Assembly: GCA_963662905.2 (NCBI GenBank)
Contig: CAXXFD010000001.1
Span: forward strand, 310,001-374,000
Reading direction: 5' to 3'
Length of the DNA stretch: 64,000 bases
Source: G963662905 sp963662905
Lineage (GTDB): Bacteria > Bacteroidota > Bacteroidia > Bacteroidales > WRLA01
Positions 8,994 through 18,352 of the stretch are shown piece by piece. The notes under the pieces were generated by a model, which was given only the letters and a program-made list of their open reading frames with translations, was not told the DNA's origin and made no database searches. The first letter of the stretch is position 1. Each line of letters begins with the position of its first letter. The position numbers were made by a program, and so were the translations under genes.

Positions 8994-9036
8994 AAGGCCG
9001 TGCCATATTGGCATCATGTGCTGATGGCACGGCCTT
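8994..9036 (+). terminator. strong GC-rich hairpin after the dipeptidase gene
   Basis: Arms AAGGCCGTGCCA (8994-9005) and TGGCACGGCCTT (9025-9036) pair perfectly around a 19-base loop, 14 bases after the stop codon. No T run follows, so it could be an attenuating or mRNA-stabilising hairpin rather than a clean terminator. Confidence 0.6.
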
Positions 9037-9066
9037 TGACATTATTGGCCATAAATTATCAGGATA

Positions 9067-9534
9067 ATGCAGGAAAACACAGAAGAATTCAGGAAAAACC
9101 TGGAACGCCTTATTCACCTCTTCAAAAAGATCAAGGAGAAAAACATCAATCTCGAAATGTTTGGTGGCAATGCCGCAATGTTTGCCAATAATCTCGATTT
9201 CATCATAAAGAATTTTGAAACGTTTAAGACCAGCATTACACCCGAGATGTTCCAGCAAATGGGATTCCCCATCCAGCATCTGGTCAATGACCTGGTAAAC
9301 GAACTCAGCCGGGAACTGGAAGAAGAACACGGCGTTGACACATCCATTGAAACGGAAGACAGCCCTGAAGCAGCTTCGATTATCGAAGATAAAAAAGAAC
9401 TGCTCAAAGATATTACCGCCATTGATGAGATGCTCAAAAATCCGGAACTGAGCGAAGAAGAAATGGACCGCTTACTGGATGAGCGCCTCAAAATGGATCA
9501 AATGCCGCGTTTCCCAAAACCTGGGCAAGAATAA
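9067..9534 (+). CDS. conserved-looking helical protein of unknown function
   Basis: A 155-residue, highly charged, mostly helical protein with no signal peptide or membrane segment. The N-terminal part (ENTEEFRKNLERLIHLFKKIKEKN) and the C-terminal part (about 105-150, KKELLKDITAIDEMLKNPELSEEEMDRLLDERLKMD) look amphipathic and may form coiled coils. The middle is Asn/Phe-rich (NAAMFANNLDFIIKNFETFK). I do not recognise the family. It lies between the M20 peptidase and the convergent miaB gene; the hairpin at 8994-9036 separates it from the peptidase. Confidence 0.7.
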   Translation: MQENTEEFRKNLERLIHLFKKIKEKNINLEMFGGNAAMFANNLDFIIKNFETFKTSITPEMFQQMGFPIQHLVNDLVNELSRELEEEHGVDTSIETEDSPEAASIIEDKKELLKDITAIDEMLKNPELSEEEMDRLLDERLKMDQMPRFPKPGQE

Positions 9535-9581
9535 ACCGGCATCTTGACTTCGCTCGATGACCTCATGTTTTAGAGCTTAAA

Positions 9582-9612
9582 CATAGTTAATACTAAAGTG
9601 ATTAACCTATGC
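9582..9612. terminator. AT-rich inverted repeat between convergent genes
   Basis: CATAGTTAAT (9582-9591) pairs imperfectly with ATTAACCTATG (9601-9611), with partial outer pairing of GAGC and GCTC. It sits between the stop codons of 9067-9534 and miaB and may terminate both. Confidence 0.4.
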
Positions 9613-9657
9613 TCAATCAAAGGTGGTTGATCGGAGCCGAAATCACTGGCAATAAAA

Positions 9658-10989
9658 CTAAACCAATTCCCCGATCAAAGTTGCTGAAGTACAATCCTTA
9701 ATTTTTACTTCTACAAAATCACCAGCATTAAAACCATTGTTTTCGAAAACGACCACTTTATTTTGAGAATTACGGCCAAATAATTGCGTTTTTGACTTCT
9801 TGCTCACTCCTTCAACCAGCACTTCAAAAGTTTTGCCCACATCACGCCGGTTGCTTTGCATGGAAAGCTCCTGCTGTGTGGCGATAATCTCTTCCAAACG
9901 GCGGGTTTTCACTTCGTCGCTCACATCATCATCAAACTTTTTGGCAGCGATAGTGCCCGGCCTTTTGGAGTATTTGAACATAAAAGCATATTCAAAAGCA
10001 GCTTCGCGCATGGCCGAAAGTGTTTCTTTGTGATCTTCTTCTGTTTCGCCGCAAAATCCGGCTATGATATCCGTTGATACGGCAACATCGGGTATGATCC
10101 TGCGTGCCGAAGCAATGCGCTCCAGATAAAAGTCGCGGCTGTATTTTCGGTTCATGCGCTCCAGCACCGCACTGCTTCCCGATTGCATTGCCAGATGAAT
10201 GGCTTTGCAGATGTTTTTATTGTTGGCAATTACATGCAAAAGTTCATCGGGCAGGTCTTTTGGGTGTGAAGTCGTAAAACGGACGCGCATTCCGGGAGCG
10301 GCATCGGCGACTTTTTGCAGGAGTTGTGCAAATCCTATTTCATTTCCGTTTTCATCGCTTTGCCGGTAGGAGTTCACATTTTGGCCGAGCAATGTAACTT
10401 CTTTAAAGCCTTTTTGTTGCAGCTCGGTGCATTCGCGGATGACGGTTTGTGCCGAGCGGCTTCGCTCTTTTCCGCGGGTAAAAGGCACCACACAATAAGT
10501 GCAAAAATTTTCGCAGCCGCGCATAATGGAAACAAAAGCCGAAATGCCATTGCTGTGGTAGCGCACCGGCTGTATGTCGTCATAGGTTTCTTCGAGCGAG
10601 AGCTGCACATTGGCAGCTTTTTGTCCGGATTCCATCTCGCGCACCAATTGGGGCAGGTCGCGATAAGCGTCGGGGCCGGCAATCAGGTCAACGGCTTTTT
10701 CGCCGCTCAGCAATTCTTCTTTCAGGCGCTCGGCCATGCAGCCGATAATCCCGATTTTAAGGCCTGAATTTTTTTTCTTAAGCGCGCGCAGATGTTCCAG
10801 GCGTTTCCAGATGCGCTGTTCCGCCTTATCGCGGATGGAACAGGTGTTGAGCAAAATAAGATCGGCCTGACCGGCTTCATCAACCAATGTAAAATCATCT
10901 TTTTCCAATACAGATGCCACTATTTCGCTATCGGAAAAATTCATCTGGCAGCCGTATGTTTCAATATAAAGTCTGGATTTTTTCTCCAT
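9658..10989 (-). CDS. miaB: tRNA-2-methylthio-N6-dimethylallyladenosine synthase MiaB
   Basis: A 443-residue radical-SAM methylthiotransferase. The N-terminal UPF0004 domain carries Cys14 (ETYGCQMN), Cys50 (NTCSIRD) and Cys84 (GCMAER), which bind the auxiliary 4Fe-4S cluster. The radical-SAM triad Cys159-x3-Cys163-x2-Cys166 lies in MRGCENFCTYCVVPFTRG. A TRAM RNA-binding domain is at the C-terminus (about 375-440). QMNFSDSE and VVPFTRGKERSR are typical of MiaB rather than RimO or MtaB. It adds a methylthio group to i6A37 of tRNAs reading UNN codons. Confidence 0.95.
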   Translation of the reverse strand: MEKKSRLYIETYGCQMNFSDSEIVASVLEKDDFTLVDEAGQADLILLNTCSIRDKAEQRIWKRLEHLRALKKKNSGLKIGIIGCMAERLKEELLSGEKAVDLIAGPDAYRDLPQLVREMESGQKAANVQLSLEETYDDIQPVRYHSNGISAFVSIMRGCENFCTYCVVPFTRGKERSRSAQTVIRECTELQQKGFKEVTLLGQNVNSYRQSDENGNEIGFAQLLQKVADAAPGMRVRFTTSHPKDLPDELLHVIANNKNICKAIHLAMQSGSSAVLERMNRKYSRDFYLERIASARRIIPDVAVSTDIIAGFCGETEEDHKETLSAMREAAFEYAFMFKYSKRPGTIAAKKFDDDVSDEVKTRRLEEIIATQQELSMQSNRRDVGKTFEVLVEGVSKKSKTQLFGRNSQNKVVVFENNGFNAGDFVEVKIKDCTSATLIGELV

Positions 10990-11111
10990 GATAATTTCTT
11001 AAACTTAAAAAATGAAATGAACAAACCGGTCTGTTTCGACTTTATTGCCAATAACAGACGCCGGAATAAAAACAGGCTTCGCAATCAAATGTTTAGCCTG
11101 AACCGGGGGCG

Positions 11112-11119
11112 CAAAATTA
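11112..11119 (-). promoter_or_regulatory. possible -7 promoter element for miaB
   Basis: Minus-strand TAATTTTG (TAnnTTTG) followed by a ~120-base leader to the miaB ATG. The long leader makes this tentative. Confidence 0.3.
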
Positions 11120-11197
11120 ATGATAAATCCGGCATAAGCTTACACATTAATAATGTGAATTTGCAAATGCCATTTGATTTTTAGCCTTTTAATGTTA

Positions 11198-11205
11198 TAC
11201 CTTTG
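11198..11205 (+). promoter_or_regulatory. -33/-7 promoter for topA
   Basis: TACCTTTG (TAnnTTTG) at 11198-11205 with TTTG at 11173-11176 about 21 bases upstream, the usual spacing for Bacteroidota -33/-7 promoters. It lies 38 bases before the topA ATG. Confidence 0.6.
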
Positions 11206-11243
11206 TCGCCGTTTTTAAAGCCAAACAGTATTTTTCAGATCTT

Positions 11244-13637
11244 ATGGGAAAAAATTTAGTTATTGTCGAGTCCCCTGCAAAAGCAAAAACCATCGAAGGT
11301 TTTCTGGGGAAAGAATTTCTTGTCAAATCCAGTTTCGGGCACATCCGCGACCTCTCGAAAAAGAATTTGGGTGTGGATATTGATGCGGGTTTTGTGCCTG
11401 ATTACGAAATAAGCGCAGATAAGACCAAGATTATCAGGGAGCTGAAAAAATTAGCCAAGGAAGCCGAAACGGTTTGGCTTGCGTCCGATGAAGACCGTGA
11501 AGGAGAAGCCATTGCCTGGCATCTTCAGGAAGCGCTGAACCTGAATCAGGATGCTACAAAAAGAATAGTTTTTCATGAAATTACAAAGAACGCCATACTC
11601 GAGGCCGTAAAAAATCCGCGGAGCATTGATTACAACCTCGTAAATGCACAGCAGGCACGCCGTGTGCTCGACCGCCTTGTAGGTTTTGAACTTTCGCCGG
11701 TGCTTTGGAAAAAAGTAAAACCCTCGCTTTCTGCCGGGCGCGTGCAATCGGTTGCAGTTCGCCTGATCGTTGAGCGCGAGAGCGAAATCACTGATTTTAA
11801 AAGCATGTCTTCTTATAAAATCAGTGGCGTGTTTTTCCCTTTGGGCGAAGCAGCCAATGCACGAAACAGCTTCATTGCCGAACTGCCGCAACGTTTTGCC
11901 AAAAAGGAAGAAGCAGAAAAATTCCTGCAGCAATGCCTGGATTCGGAATTCATCATCAATGATATTGAAAAGAAACCCGGTAAAAAAAGCCCGGCACCAC
12001 CTTTTACCACATCAACTTTGCAGCAGGAAGCCAGCCGCAAACTCGGCTTTTCGGTTTCTAAAACCATGATGGTGGCACAGCAGCTTTACGAATCGGGAAA
12101 GATTACCTATATGCGTACCGACTCGGTGAATCTTTCTTCACTGGCGGTAAATACAGCCAGGCAGGAAATCACCGAAAGTTATGGCGCACGCTATTCGAAA
12201 TCACGCCGTTATGCCACTAAAGCCAAAGGCGCACAGGAAGCGCATGAAGCCATCAGGCCAACCTACATCAGCAATCATACTGCCGGCGACACCAAAGACC
12301 AGCAGCGTCTTTACGAGCTGATCTGGAAACGTACCATCGCTTCGCAAATGGCAGATGCTGAACTGGAACGCACTACTTTTACGATTGATGTTTCCAAAGC
12401 AAAAGAAAATTTCGTAGCCAAGGGGGAGGTCATTACTTTTGACGGTTTCCTGAAGGTTTATCTGGAATCGCGCGATGAAGAAGACAGCGAAGAACAAAAA
12501 GGCGTACTGCCCCCGCTCAAAACCGGACAGCAGCTTGCCAATAATGAAATAACGGCGCAGCAACGTTTTAGCCAGCATCCGCCGCGCTACACAGAAGCCA
12601 GTCTGGTGCGCAAACTTGAAGAGCTGGGAATCGGGCGTCCTTCAACATATGCACCCATCATCTCCACTATCCAGAAAAGGGAGTATGTGGTAAAAGAAGA
12701 CCGCGACGGAACAGAGCGTCAATATGTGATGCTCCGTGCTAAAGGAGGAAAACTGATCGAAGAAAACAAAACGGAAAAAACCGGCTACGAAAAATCCAAA
12801 CTTTTCCCAACAGATATCGGAAAACTTGTAAATGAATTCCTGGTGCGCTATTTCGACAAAATCATGGACTATAACTTTACCGCCAGCGTAGAAGAACAGT
12901 TCGATAAAATTGCCGAAGGAAAAATGGTTTGGCAGGATATGCTCACTGATTTTTATGGCCCCTTCCACGAAAATGTAGAAGAAACCCTCGAAAAATCGGA
13001 AAAAGTAAAAGGCGAGCGCATTTTGGGAACCGATCCGGCAACAGGCAAAAACGTTATTGCACGTATTGGCCGTTTTGGCGCCATGATCCAGCTGGGTGAA
13101 GCCGATCCTGAAAGCGATGAAAAACCACGTTTCGCAGGCTTGAAAAAAACTCAAAGCATCGAAACCATCACTCTGGAAGAAGCATTGGAACTGCTTAAAT
13201 TCCCACGAATCCTTGGCCAGTTCGAAGATGCAGATATGAGCGTTGCCATTGGACGTTTCGGCCCTTATGTACGCCATAAATCCGCATTCTACAGCCTGGC
13301 AAAAACCGATGATCCGGCTACCATTGACGGTGAACGAGCCATTGTTATCATTCAGGAAAAACGCGAAAAAGACGCCAAAAGCCTCATCAAAGAGTTTGAA
13401 GAAGATAAAGAAATTAAGGTAAAAGTTGGTCGTTACGGGCCATATGTAGCAAAAGGACGCAAAAACTACCGCATCCCAAAAACCATGGAGCCTGAAAAGC
13501 TTACGTACAATGATTGCCTTCAGCTGATTGAGGATGGCGATAAGGGCAAAACAAGCAAGAAAGCCCCGGCCAAAAAGAAGGCTGCTGCCGCACGAAAGAA
13601 AACTACAACAACACGCAAGAAAGCAGAAAAAAAATAA
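11244..13637 (+). CDS. topA: DNA topoisomerase I
   Basis: A 797-residue type IA topoisomerase. The Toprim domain starts at once (KNLVIVESPAKAKTIEGFLG; acidic triad DEDREGEAIAWH near residues 79-90). The catalytic tyrosine is Tyr289 in GKITYMRTDSVNLS. HPPRYTEASLVRKLEELGIGRPSTYAPI marks the central domain. There are no C4 zinc fingers; instead two or three GRFGPYV / GRYGPYVAKGR modules (about 590-760) and a Lys/Arg-rich tail (KKAPAKKKAAAARKK) end the protein, as is common in Bacteroidota. It relaxes negative supercoils. Monocistronic with its own promoter and terminator. Confidence 0.97.
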   Translation: MGKNLVIVESPAKAKTIEGFLGKEFLVKSSFGHIRDLSKKNLGVDIDAGFVPDYEISADKTKIIRELKKLAKEAETVWLASDEDREGEAIAWHLQEALNLNQDATKRIVFHEITKNAILEAVKNPRSIDYNLVNAQQARRVLDRLVGFELSPVLWKKVKPSLSAGRVQSVAVRLIVERESEITDFKSMSSYKISGVFFPLGEAANARNSFIAELPQRFAKKEEAEKFLQQCLDSEFIINDIEKKPGKKSPAPPFTTSTLQQEASRKLGFSVSKTMMVAQQLYESGKITYMRTDSVNLSSLAVNTARQEITESYGARYSKSRRYATKAKGAQEAHEAIRPTYISNHTAGDTKDQQRLYELIWKRTIASQMADAELERTTFTIDVSKAKENFVAKGEVITFDGFLKVYLESRDEEDSEEQKGVLPPLKTGQQLANNEITAQQRFSQHPPRYTEASLVRKLEELGIGRPSTYAPIISTIQKREYVVKEDRDGTERQYVMLRAKGGKLIEENKTEKTGYEKSKLFPTDIGKLVNEFLVRYFDKIMDYNFTASVEEQFDKIAEGKMVWQDMLTDFYGPFHENVEETLEKSEKVKGERILGTDPATGKNVIARIGRFGAMIQLGEADPESDEKPRFAGLKKTQSIETITLEEALELLKFPRILGQFEDADMSVAIGRFGPYVRHKSAFYSLAKTDDPATIDGERAIVIIQEKREKDAKSLIKEFEEDKEIKVKVGRYGPYVAKGRKNYRIPKTMEPEKLTYNDCLQLIEDGDKGKTSKKAPAKKKAAAARKKTTTTRKKAEKK

Positions 13638-13644
13638 TTACTGA

Positions 13645-13674
13645 AAGCCCTGTCATTCCTGGCAGGGCTTTTTT
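13645..13674 (+). terminator. Rho-independent terminator of topA
   Basis: AAGCCCTG (13645-13652) pairs with CAGGGCTT (13663-13670) around a ten-base loop and is followed by TTTT. It begins eight bases after the topA stop. Confidence 0.85.
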
Positions 13675-13715
13675 ATGGAATGTAAAATGCTTCGTGTTAA
13701 AATATGTATGGTCTC

Positions 13716-14378
13716 CTATTCGCCCAAAGCCCTGTTCAGGAAAGAATTCAAAGGAACCATAGCGGCAAAGGATTCCAAAATAAGCCGGACTAAATTTTCT
13801 GACAATAATTCGTCGCGGCTCAAAGCACGCATTGTGACATAATTTTTATGCAACAATAAATCCATGTGTTCAAAATTTTTGTCAAAGCCTACAGGACCCT
13901 TTTTAAGTTTTTCCATTTCGGCCAAACCACCAAAAGCCTTTTGAAACTGCCCTTCTTCAATAATTCGCCTAAATTCTTCAGGATTATAGTAAATTTCGGT
14001 ACGTAATTTTTTCAATGCAGGGCCTTGCGGGCAATACACACCACCACCTACAAAAGAAGCATCCGGTTCAATTTGCACATAATAACCGCCAAAAATACTC
14101 TTCCGGCCACCACGTGCCATAAACGAACCAAAATTGGTTTTGTATGGATCTTTGTTTTTTGAAAAACGGACATCGCGGTTAATCCGGAAAATACTGCTTT
14201 TCACATCAATATCGCCCACTGAAGGATCCAACTGCTGCAATGCAGGAATCAATTCTGTAATCAGATTTTCAAATTCAGCCCTGGCTTTCTGATAATCTTT
14301 TTTGTGCTCCTGAAACCATTCGCTGTGGTTGTGCTGCTTGAGCCCACTAAGGAAGGAAAGTATAATGCCTGTATTCAT
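13716..14378 (-). CDS. DUF2461 family protein
   Basis: A 220-residue cytoplasmic protein matching the DUF2461/TIGR02453 family by its landmarks: an N-terminal FLSGLKQHNHSEWFQEHKKDYQKA, then FRINRDVRFSKNKDPYKTNFGSFM and GGYYVQIEPDASFVGGGVYCP. No biochemical function is established for the family. An 18-residue upstream extension is open but the start at ATG 14376-14378 is chosen because a TATCTTTG -7 element lies just upstream of it, inside that extension. It is convergent to topA. Confidence 0.88.
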   Translation of the reverse strand: MNTGIILSFLSGLKQHNHSEWFQEHKKDYQKARAEFENLITELIPALQQLDPSVGDIDVKSSIFRINRDVRFSKNKDPYKTNFGSFMARGGRKSIFGGYYVQIEPDASFVGGGVYCPQGPALKKLRTEIYYNPEEFRRIIEEGQFQKAFGGLAEMEKLKKGPVGFDKNFEHMDLLLHKNYVTMRALSRDELLSENLVRLILESFAAMVPLNSFLNRALGE

Positions 14379-14396
14379 AATCGATATAATTTGATT

Positions 14397-14404
14397 CAAA
14401 GATA
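14397..14404 (-). promoter_or_regulatory. -7 promoter element for the DUF2461 gene
   Basis: Minus-strand TATCTTTG, a perfect TAnnTTTG match 19 bases upstream of the chosen ATG; it decides the start codon. Confidence 0.55.
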
Positions 14405-14512
14405 ATCTAATCTCACATTGAATCAAAAGCATGATTGTTCAATGGAAAACTGTGCTACATTAAATTCTGGTTCACTTGAAATTTCGTGGAAAAGACAAAA
14501 GTTAAATCTCCT

Positions 14513-14721
14513 ACAGATTCCTCCAAAGTTTCCTCATGCTTCGGAAAACTTTGTCGGAATGACGGGTTTTAAAACGTCAGAGGGCAAATGCGGCGAGGAC
14601 ACAATAATATATTTAAAACGCGTCCTCGCCGCATTTGCCTTAAACGCTTAATAAACAGCGTCATTCCGATCGAAACAAAGCCAAACGAAGTGATCAAGGC
14701 TTTGTGGAGGGAGGAATCTGT
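14513..14721. repeat. 209-bp nested palindrome with a perfect 18-bp core
   Basis: The core is a perfect inverted repeat GGCAAATGCGGCGAGGAC (14583-14600) / complement (14622-14639). Outside it CGGAATGACG (14555) pairs with CGTCATTCCG (14659-14668), and the outer ends ACAGATTCCTCC (14513) pair with the AGGAATCTGT ending at 14721. The CAGATTCCTC...CGGAATGACG pattern resembles intergenic palindromic repeats seen in many bacterial genomes. It makes up much of the 566-base gap 14379-14944; the remainder (14722-14944) is AT-rich with no recognised element. Confidence 0.8.
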
Positions 14722-14944
14722 TGGAACTCAAGTTTTTTTTAAACATTCTATTAATATATCTCTGAATGGTTTTAATCTCAAACATTATGATTACTCACAA
14801 AATTTTTAGTAGAACCAAATTCTTTTTAATTTTTGTTGGCAAATTTTTACTGTTTGCCAAAAGATTGTAATTTAGTGCTAAAATTTTGAGGTTCTTTTTG
14901 AAATTAATATGAACTAAGATTACAATACGTTGAAATACAATAAT

Positions 14945-15757
14945 ATGAAGCATATTTACACCCTTCTTTTGTCTGTTTTGCTTCCCGCGATGGCCTTTGC
15001 TTCCGGAGATAAAGTAGTTGCCGGTGCCCGCTCTATGGGCATGGGGGGCATCAGTGTGACACAAAACGGGCTTTGGTCGGTTTATAACAATCAGGCCGGG
15101 CTTGCCGGAATTGAGCGAACTACTTTGGGAGTTCATTTTGCCAACAGATATCTGCTGGGAAGCCTGAGCGATCAGATTATCGGCCTGGCCGTTCCAACAA
15201 AATTTGGTGTAATCGGAGGTAGTTTTTATCATTTCGGCAATACAAACTACAATGAAATAAAAGCAGGACTAGCCTATGCACGCAGTTTTGGCGAGCGGTT
15301 TTCCTTCGGATTGCAACTTGATTTCTGGCGGTTTAGCCTGGCGCAGGAATACGGCAGCAAATCGGCCATTACTTTCGAAGCCGGTATTCAGGCAAAGCTG
15401 AGCGATGAAATTACACTCGGCGCACAAGTCTATAATCCGGTACGCACAAAAATATCCGATTATGCCGACGAACGCATTCCTTTGGAGTACAGCCTCGGAA
15501 TATCCTATGCCATCAGCTCCAATTTTACAGCTGCAGCAGAAGTCAGCAAGCAGGAAGATTTTGGCGCCCGCGCACATTTTGGAATGGAATACCTCTTCGG
15601 AAAAGGGTTTTATGCCCGCGCCGGATTTATCACAAACCCTTCAGAATATACTTTTGGCTTCGGCCTGATGCTGAAAAAACTGCAAATTGATTTCGGCACA
15701 GGAATCCATTCCACACTCGGTTATTCGCCTTCTGTTTCACTTATTTATACATTCTGA
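14945..15757 (+). CDS. outer-membrane beta-barrel protein, PorV/PorQ-like
   Basis: A 270-residue exported protein: signal peptide MKHIYTLLLSVLLPAMAFASG, then GARSMGMGGISVTQNGLWSVYNNQAGLAG, the typical N-terminal plug/strand region of PorV/PorQ/FadL-like barrels, followed by alternating beta strands and a C-terminal aromatic strand (SVSLIYTF). PorV-type proteins shuttle or anchor T9SS cargo; a role of that kind is an inference only. An upstream TTG in frame (14930) would add five residues before the signal peptide, so the ATG is chosen. Its stop codon overlaps the start of the next gene by one base, so the two are translated together. Confidence 0.8.
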   Translation: MKHIYTLLLSVLLPAMAFASGDKVVAGARSMGMGGISVTQNGLWSVYNNQAGLAGIERTTLGVHFANRYLLGSLSDQIIGLAVPTKFGVIGGSFYHFGNTNYNEIKAGLAYARSFGERFSFGLQLDFWRFSLAQEYGSKSAITFEAGIQAKLSDEITLGAQVYNPVRTKISDYADERIPLEYSLGISYAISSNFTAAAEVSKQEDFGARAHFGMEYLFGKGFYARAGFITNPSEYTFGFGLMLKKLQIDFGTGIHSTLGYSPSVSLIYTF

Positions 15758-17835
15758 TGATGAAACGAACCGGCATAATAGTTTTCCTTTCTATATTTTT
15801 TCTTGTTGCATCTTATGCGCAGGAAGACAATAAAGCGGCACGCGAACTGCTCGTAGAAAAAATTGAAGCCCTGACCGAGCAAACCGATGCTGCGCTTGAT
15901 TATTCCGACCTGCTCAGTGCCGTGGAAGAACTCATTTTACACCCGGTAAATCTCAATCTTGCTGATCCGGAAGAACTTCAACGGCTGTTTTTTCTCAATG
16001 AAATGGAAATCAACCGCATCATTGCCTATATACACCAAAACGGCGAGATGCTTTCCAAATACGAACTTGCTGCCATCGAAGGCATTACACCCGAAAAGGC
16101 CGAGCTCATCAGTCATTTCATCACCCTCGAACAGGAAGAAAAAGAAACAAATGCCAAAACCATTGCCCGTTACGGCCGCCACCGCCTTATGATGCGTTAC
16201 CAGCGCATTTTGGAAGATCAGGCCGGCTATGCCGACGCCTCTGATTCTTTACGATTAGCATATCCATCAAGATATTACGAAGGAGATCCAAACCGCCTTT
16301 ATATGCGCTATAAATTTACATATCCAGGAAAATTTCAGGCCGGGATCGTGGCCGATAAAGATGCAGGCGAGCCCTTTTTTAAAGGAATAAACGATAAAGG
16401 ATTTGATTTTTACAGCGCACATCTTTTTCTTGAAAACACCTGGAAACTTAAAGCGCTTGCTGTGGGGGACTATCATTTACGTTTTGGTCAGGGTTTGGGC
16501 ATGTGGTCGGGACTGGGATTTGGGAAAAGTGCCGATGCGACAGGTGTTTACAAAAGAGCAAAAGAAGTTTCGCCCAATAATTCGGTAAATGAGTACAGTT
16601 TCCTGCGCGGCGCAGCGGCAAGTTTCGAATTGGGGAAATTCACCATCACCGGTTTTTACTCTACCCGGGATCTTGATGCCAGTGTTTTGGAAGAAGACAC
16701 CCTCGATTTATCCGAAGCTTCAACAGTTTATGAAACCGGGCTGCACCGCACATTGACCGAAATCAGCAAGAAAGGCAACCTCAATATGCAGGTTTACGGC
16801 GGACGGCTTTCCTTCAATACAGGAAGGTTCAGTATTGGCGCAACGGCATTTAAAACCACTTTCGATAAATCCCTGCAACCCAATGTTGCTCCATATAAAC
16901 TCTATGATTTCAGGGGCGATGAGAACACTAATGCCAGTATGGATTTCCGTTGGGTGTTCAATAAAATGATCCTCTTTGGTGAAGCTGCCACCAGCGAAAA
17001 CGGCGGAAAAGCTTTTCTTGCCGGAGCAGAAACCATGCCCATTGATGAAATTGGATTTTCGCTGCTTTACCGTCATTACGACAAAGATTATCAGAATTTT
17101 TTCAGCAACGCCTTTGGCGACCGCGATGGCAACCGCAATGAAGAAGGACTTTATGCCGGTCTGCGTGCCGATCTGGCGGCCGGATGGAAACTGCTGGCCT
17201 ACACCGATATAGTCCGTTTTCCCTTTTTCCGCTATCGTGTGGATGCACCTTCCAACAGCCACGACTACCTCATCCAGCTCAACTACAGCCCAAACCGCAA
17301 CCTGGCCATGTATGTGAAATTCCGCGAAAAGGAAAACCGGCTCAACCAGTCTTTTGAAGACAATATGTATTTTTATCAGGTCGATCCTACTTTACAACGG
17401 AACTACCGCTTCCATGCCAGCTATCAGGTAACGGATGAAATTGAAATGAAAAGCCGTGTGGAATACGTGACCTACCAAAAAAGCACAGCACCACAACACG
17501 ACGGATTTTTGGCTTATCAGGATATTGTTTGGCGAAGCAACAAACTTCCCTTGAATTTCTATTTCCGCTATGCGATTTTTGACACCTACAGCTGGGATGA
17601 GCGCCTTTATGCTTACGAAAACGACGTGCTCTACGCCTTTAGCATTCCTGCCTATTACGATAAAGGCAACCGTTACTACTTCATGCTGAAATGGGATGCC
17701 GCCGACTGGCTCGATTGCTGGCTAAGGTTTGCGCAAACGGTATTCTTTGATAAAGAGGTCATTGGCTCCGGCACAGATGAAATTGAAGGAAACCACAAAA
17801 GCGAAGTGAAAGTACAATTAAGGATGAAGTTTTAA
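15757..17835 (+). CDS. exported helix-hairpin-helix / outer-membrane barrel protein
   Basis: A 692-residue protein with a signal peptide (MMKRTGIIVFLSIFFLVASYAQ). Residues about 60-125 hold two ComEA-like helix-hairpin-helix units (VNLNLADPEELQRLFFLNEMEINRIIAYI and LAAIEGITPEKAELISHFI). The rest, from about residue 135, is a long series of amphipathic aromatic strands ending in VKVQLRMKF, which fits a large outer-membrane beta barrel. ComEA-type motifs normally bind DNA backbones, so DNA uptake or binding at the outer membrane is possible but unproven. It is translationally coupled to the PorV-like gene. Confidence 0.75.
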   Translation: MMKRTGIIVFLSIFFLVASYAQEDNKAARELLVEKIEALTEQTDAALDYSDLLSAVEELILHPVNLNLADPEELQRLFFLNEMEINRIIAYIHQNGEMLSKYELAAIEGITPEKAELISHFITLEQEEKETNAKTIARYGRHRLMMRYQRILEDQAGYADASDSLRLAYPSRYYEGDPNRLYMRYKFTYPGKFQAGIVADKDAGEPFFKGINDKGFDFYSAHLFLENTWKLKALAVGDYHLRFGQGLGMWSGLGFGKSADATGVYKRAKEVSPNNSVNEYSFLRGAAASFELGKFTITGFYSTRDLDASVLEEDTLDLSEASTVYETGLHRTLTEISKKGNLNMQVYGGRLSFNTGRFSIGATAFKTTFDKSLQPNVAPYKLYDFRGDENTNASMDFRWVFNKMILFGEAATSENGGKAFLAGAETMPIDEIGFSLLYRHYDKDYQNFFSNAFGDRDGNRNEEGLYAGLRADLAAGWKLLAYTDIVRFPFFRYRVDAPSNSHDYLIQLNYSPNRNLAMYVKFREKENRLNQSFEDNMYFYQVDPTLQRNYRFHASYQVTDEIEMKSRVEYVTYQKSTAPQHDGFLAYQDIVWRSNKLPLNFYFRYAIFDTYSWDERLYAYENDVLYAFSIPAYYDKGNRYYFMLKWDAADWLDCWLRFAQTVFFDKEVIGSGTDEIEGNHKSEVKVQLRMKF

Positions 17836-18352
17836 GACCCGTGCTGCCCTTCTTAACAAGTCCCTTCCATACCCCTTCATAAACACCTGTCAATATTGAC
17901 GTTATAAGAAGATTGCAGGAAAATTGGCCATCCAAAGCCTATATATTTAAACTTACACATCCTTACATATAAAAAAATAAGTTAACTCATAACTTACTGT
18001 ATATCTGTATTATAGACGAAATAGAAAAATTAATTATAAATAAATGTTGATAATATTAGAATTAATAATAGATTTGTATCCTTATTGAAATGAGGGAAAT
18101 AAAAACCCCCTAACATTAATTATTATGCGATCTGGTGTAAAAGCATTTAAAAAACGAAAGGAGGTAATTGCGAATGTAGGAAATATTTTAATGCAATCAT
18201 AAAACAGGCGGCGATAAATATCCCGGCTTGTAATACCCAATTTCCTATGTTTTTCGGAGCTCATATTAATTGGGTCATCATACTAAATGTTTAAAAAGCT
18301 CTGGGGCGGATACTAAAAAGCCTTATGAGTAAGCAAATTATAATTTTTTATT
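17836..18352. other. 517-base AT-rich gap with a possible very small ORF
   Basis: No convincing gene. A TAGATTTG (-7 type) occurs at 18069-18076. A 25-codon ORF (18125-18202, beginning MRSGVKAFKKRK) follows it. ACCCAATT (near 18235) and AATTGGGT (near 18270) form an inverted repeat. These could mark a small RNA or peptide gene, but nothing proves it. Confidence 0.3.

Noticed and set aside
10792..11184. Plus-strand ORF antisense to the miaB start
   Set aside because: Composition follows the antisense of miaB and it ends in the topA promoter region; no start signal or recognisable motif.
18164..18176. Strong Shine-Dalgarno-like AAGGAGGT followed by ATG at about 18173
   Set aside because: The ATG is followed at once by TAG, and genes in this genome do not use strong Shine-Dalgarno sites.
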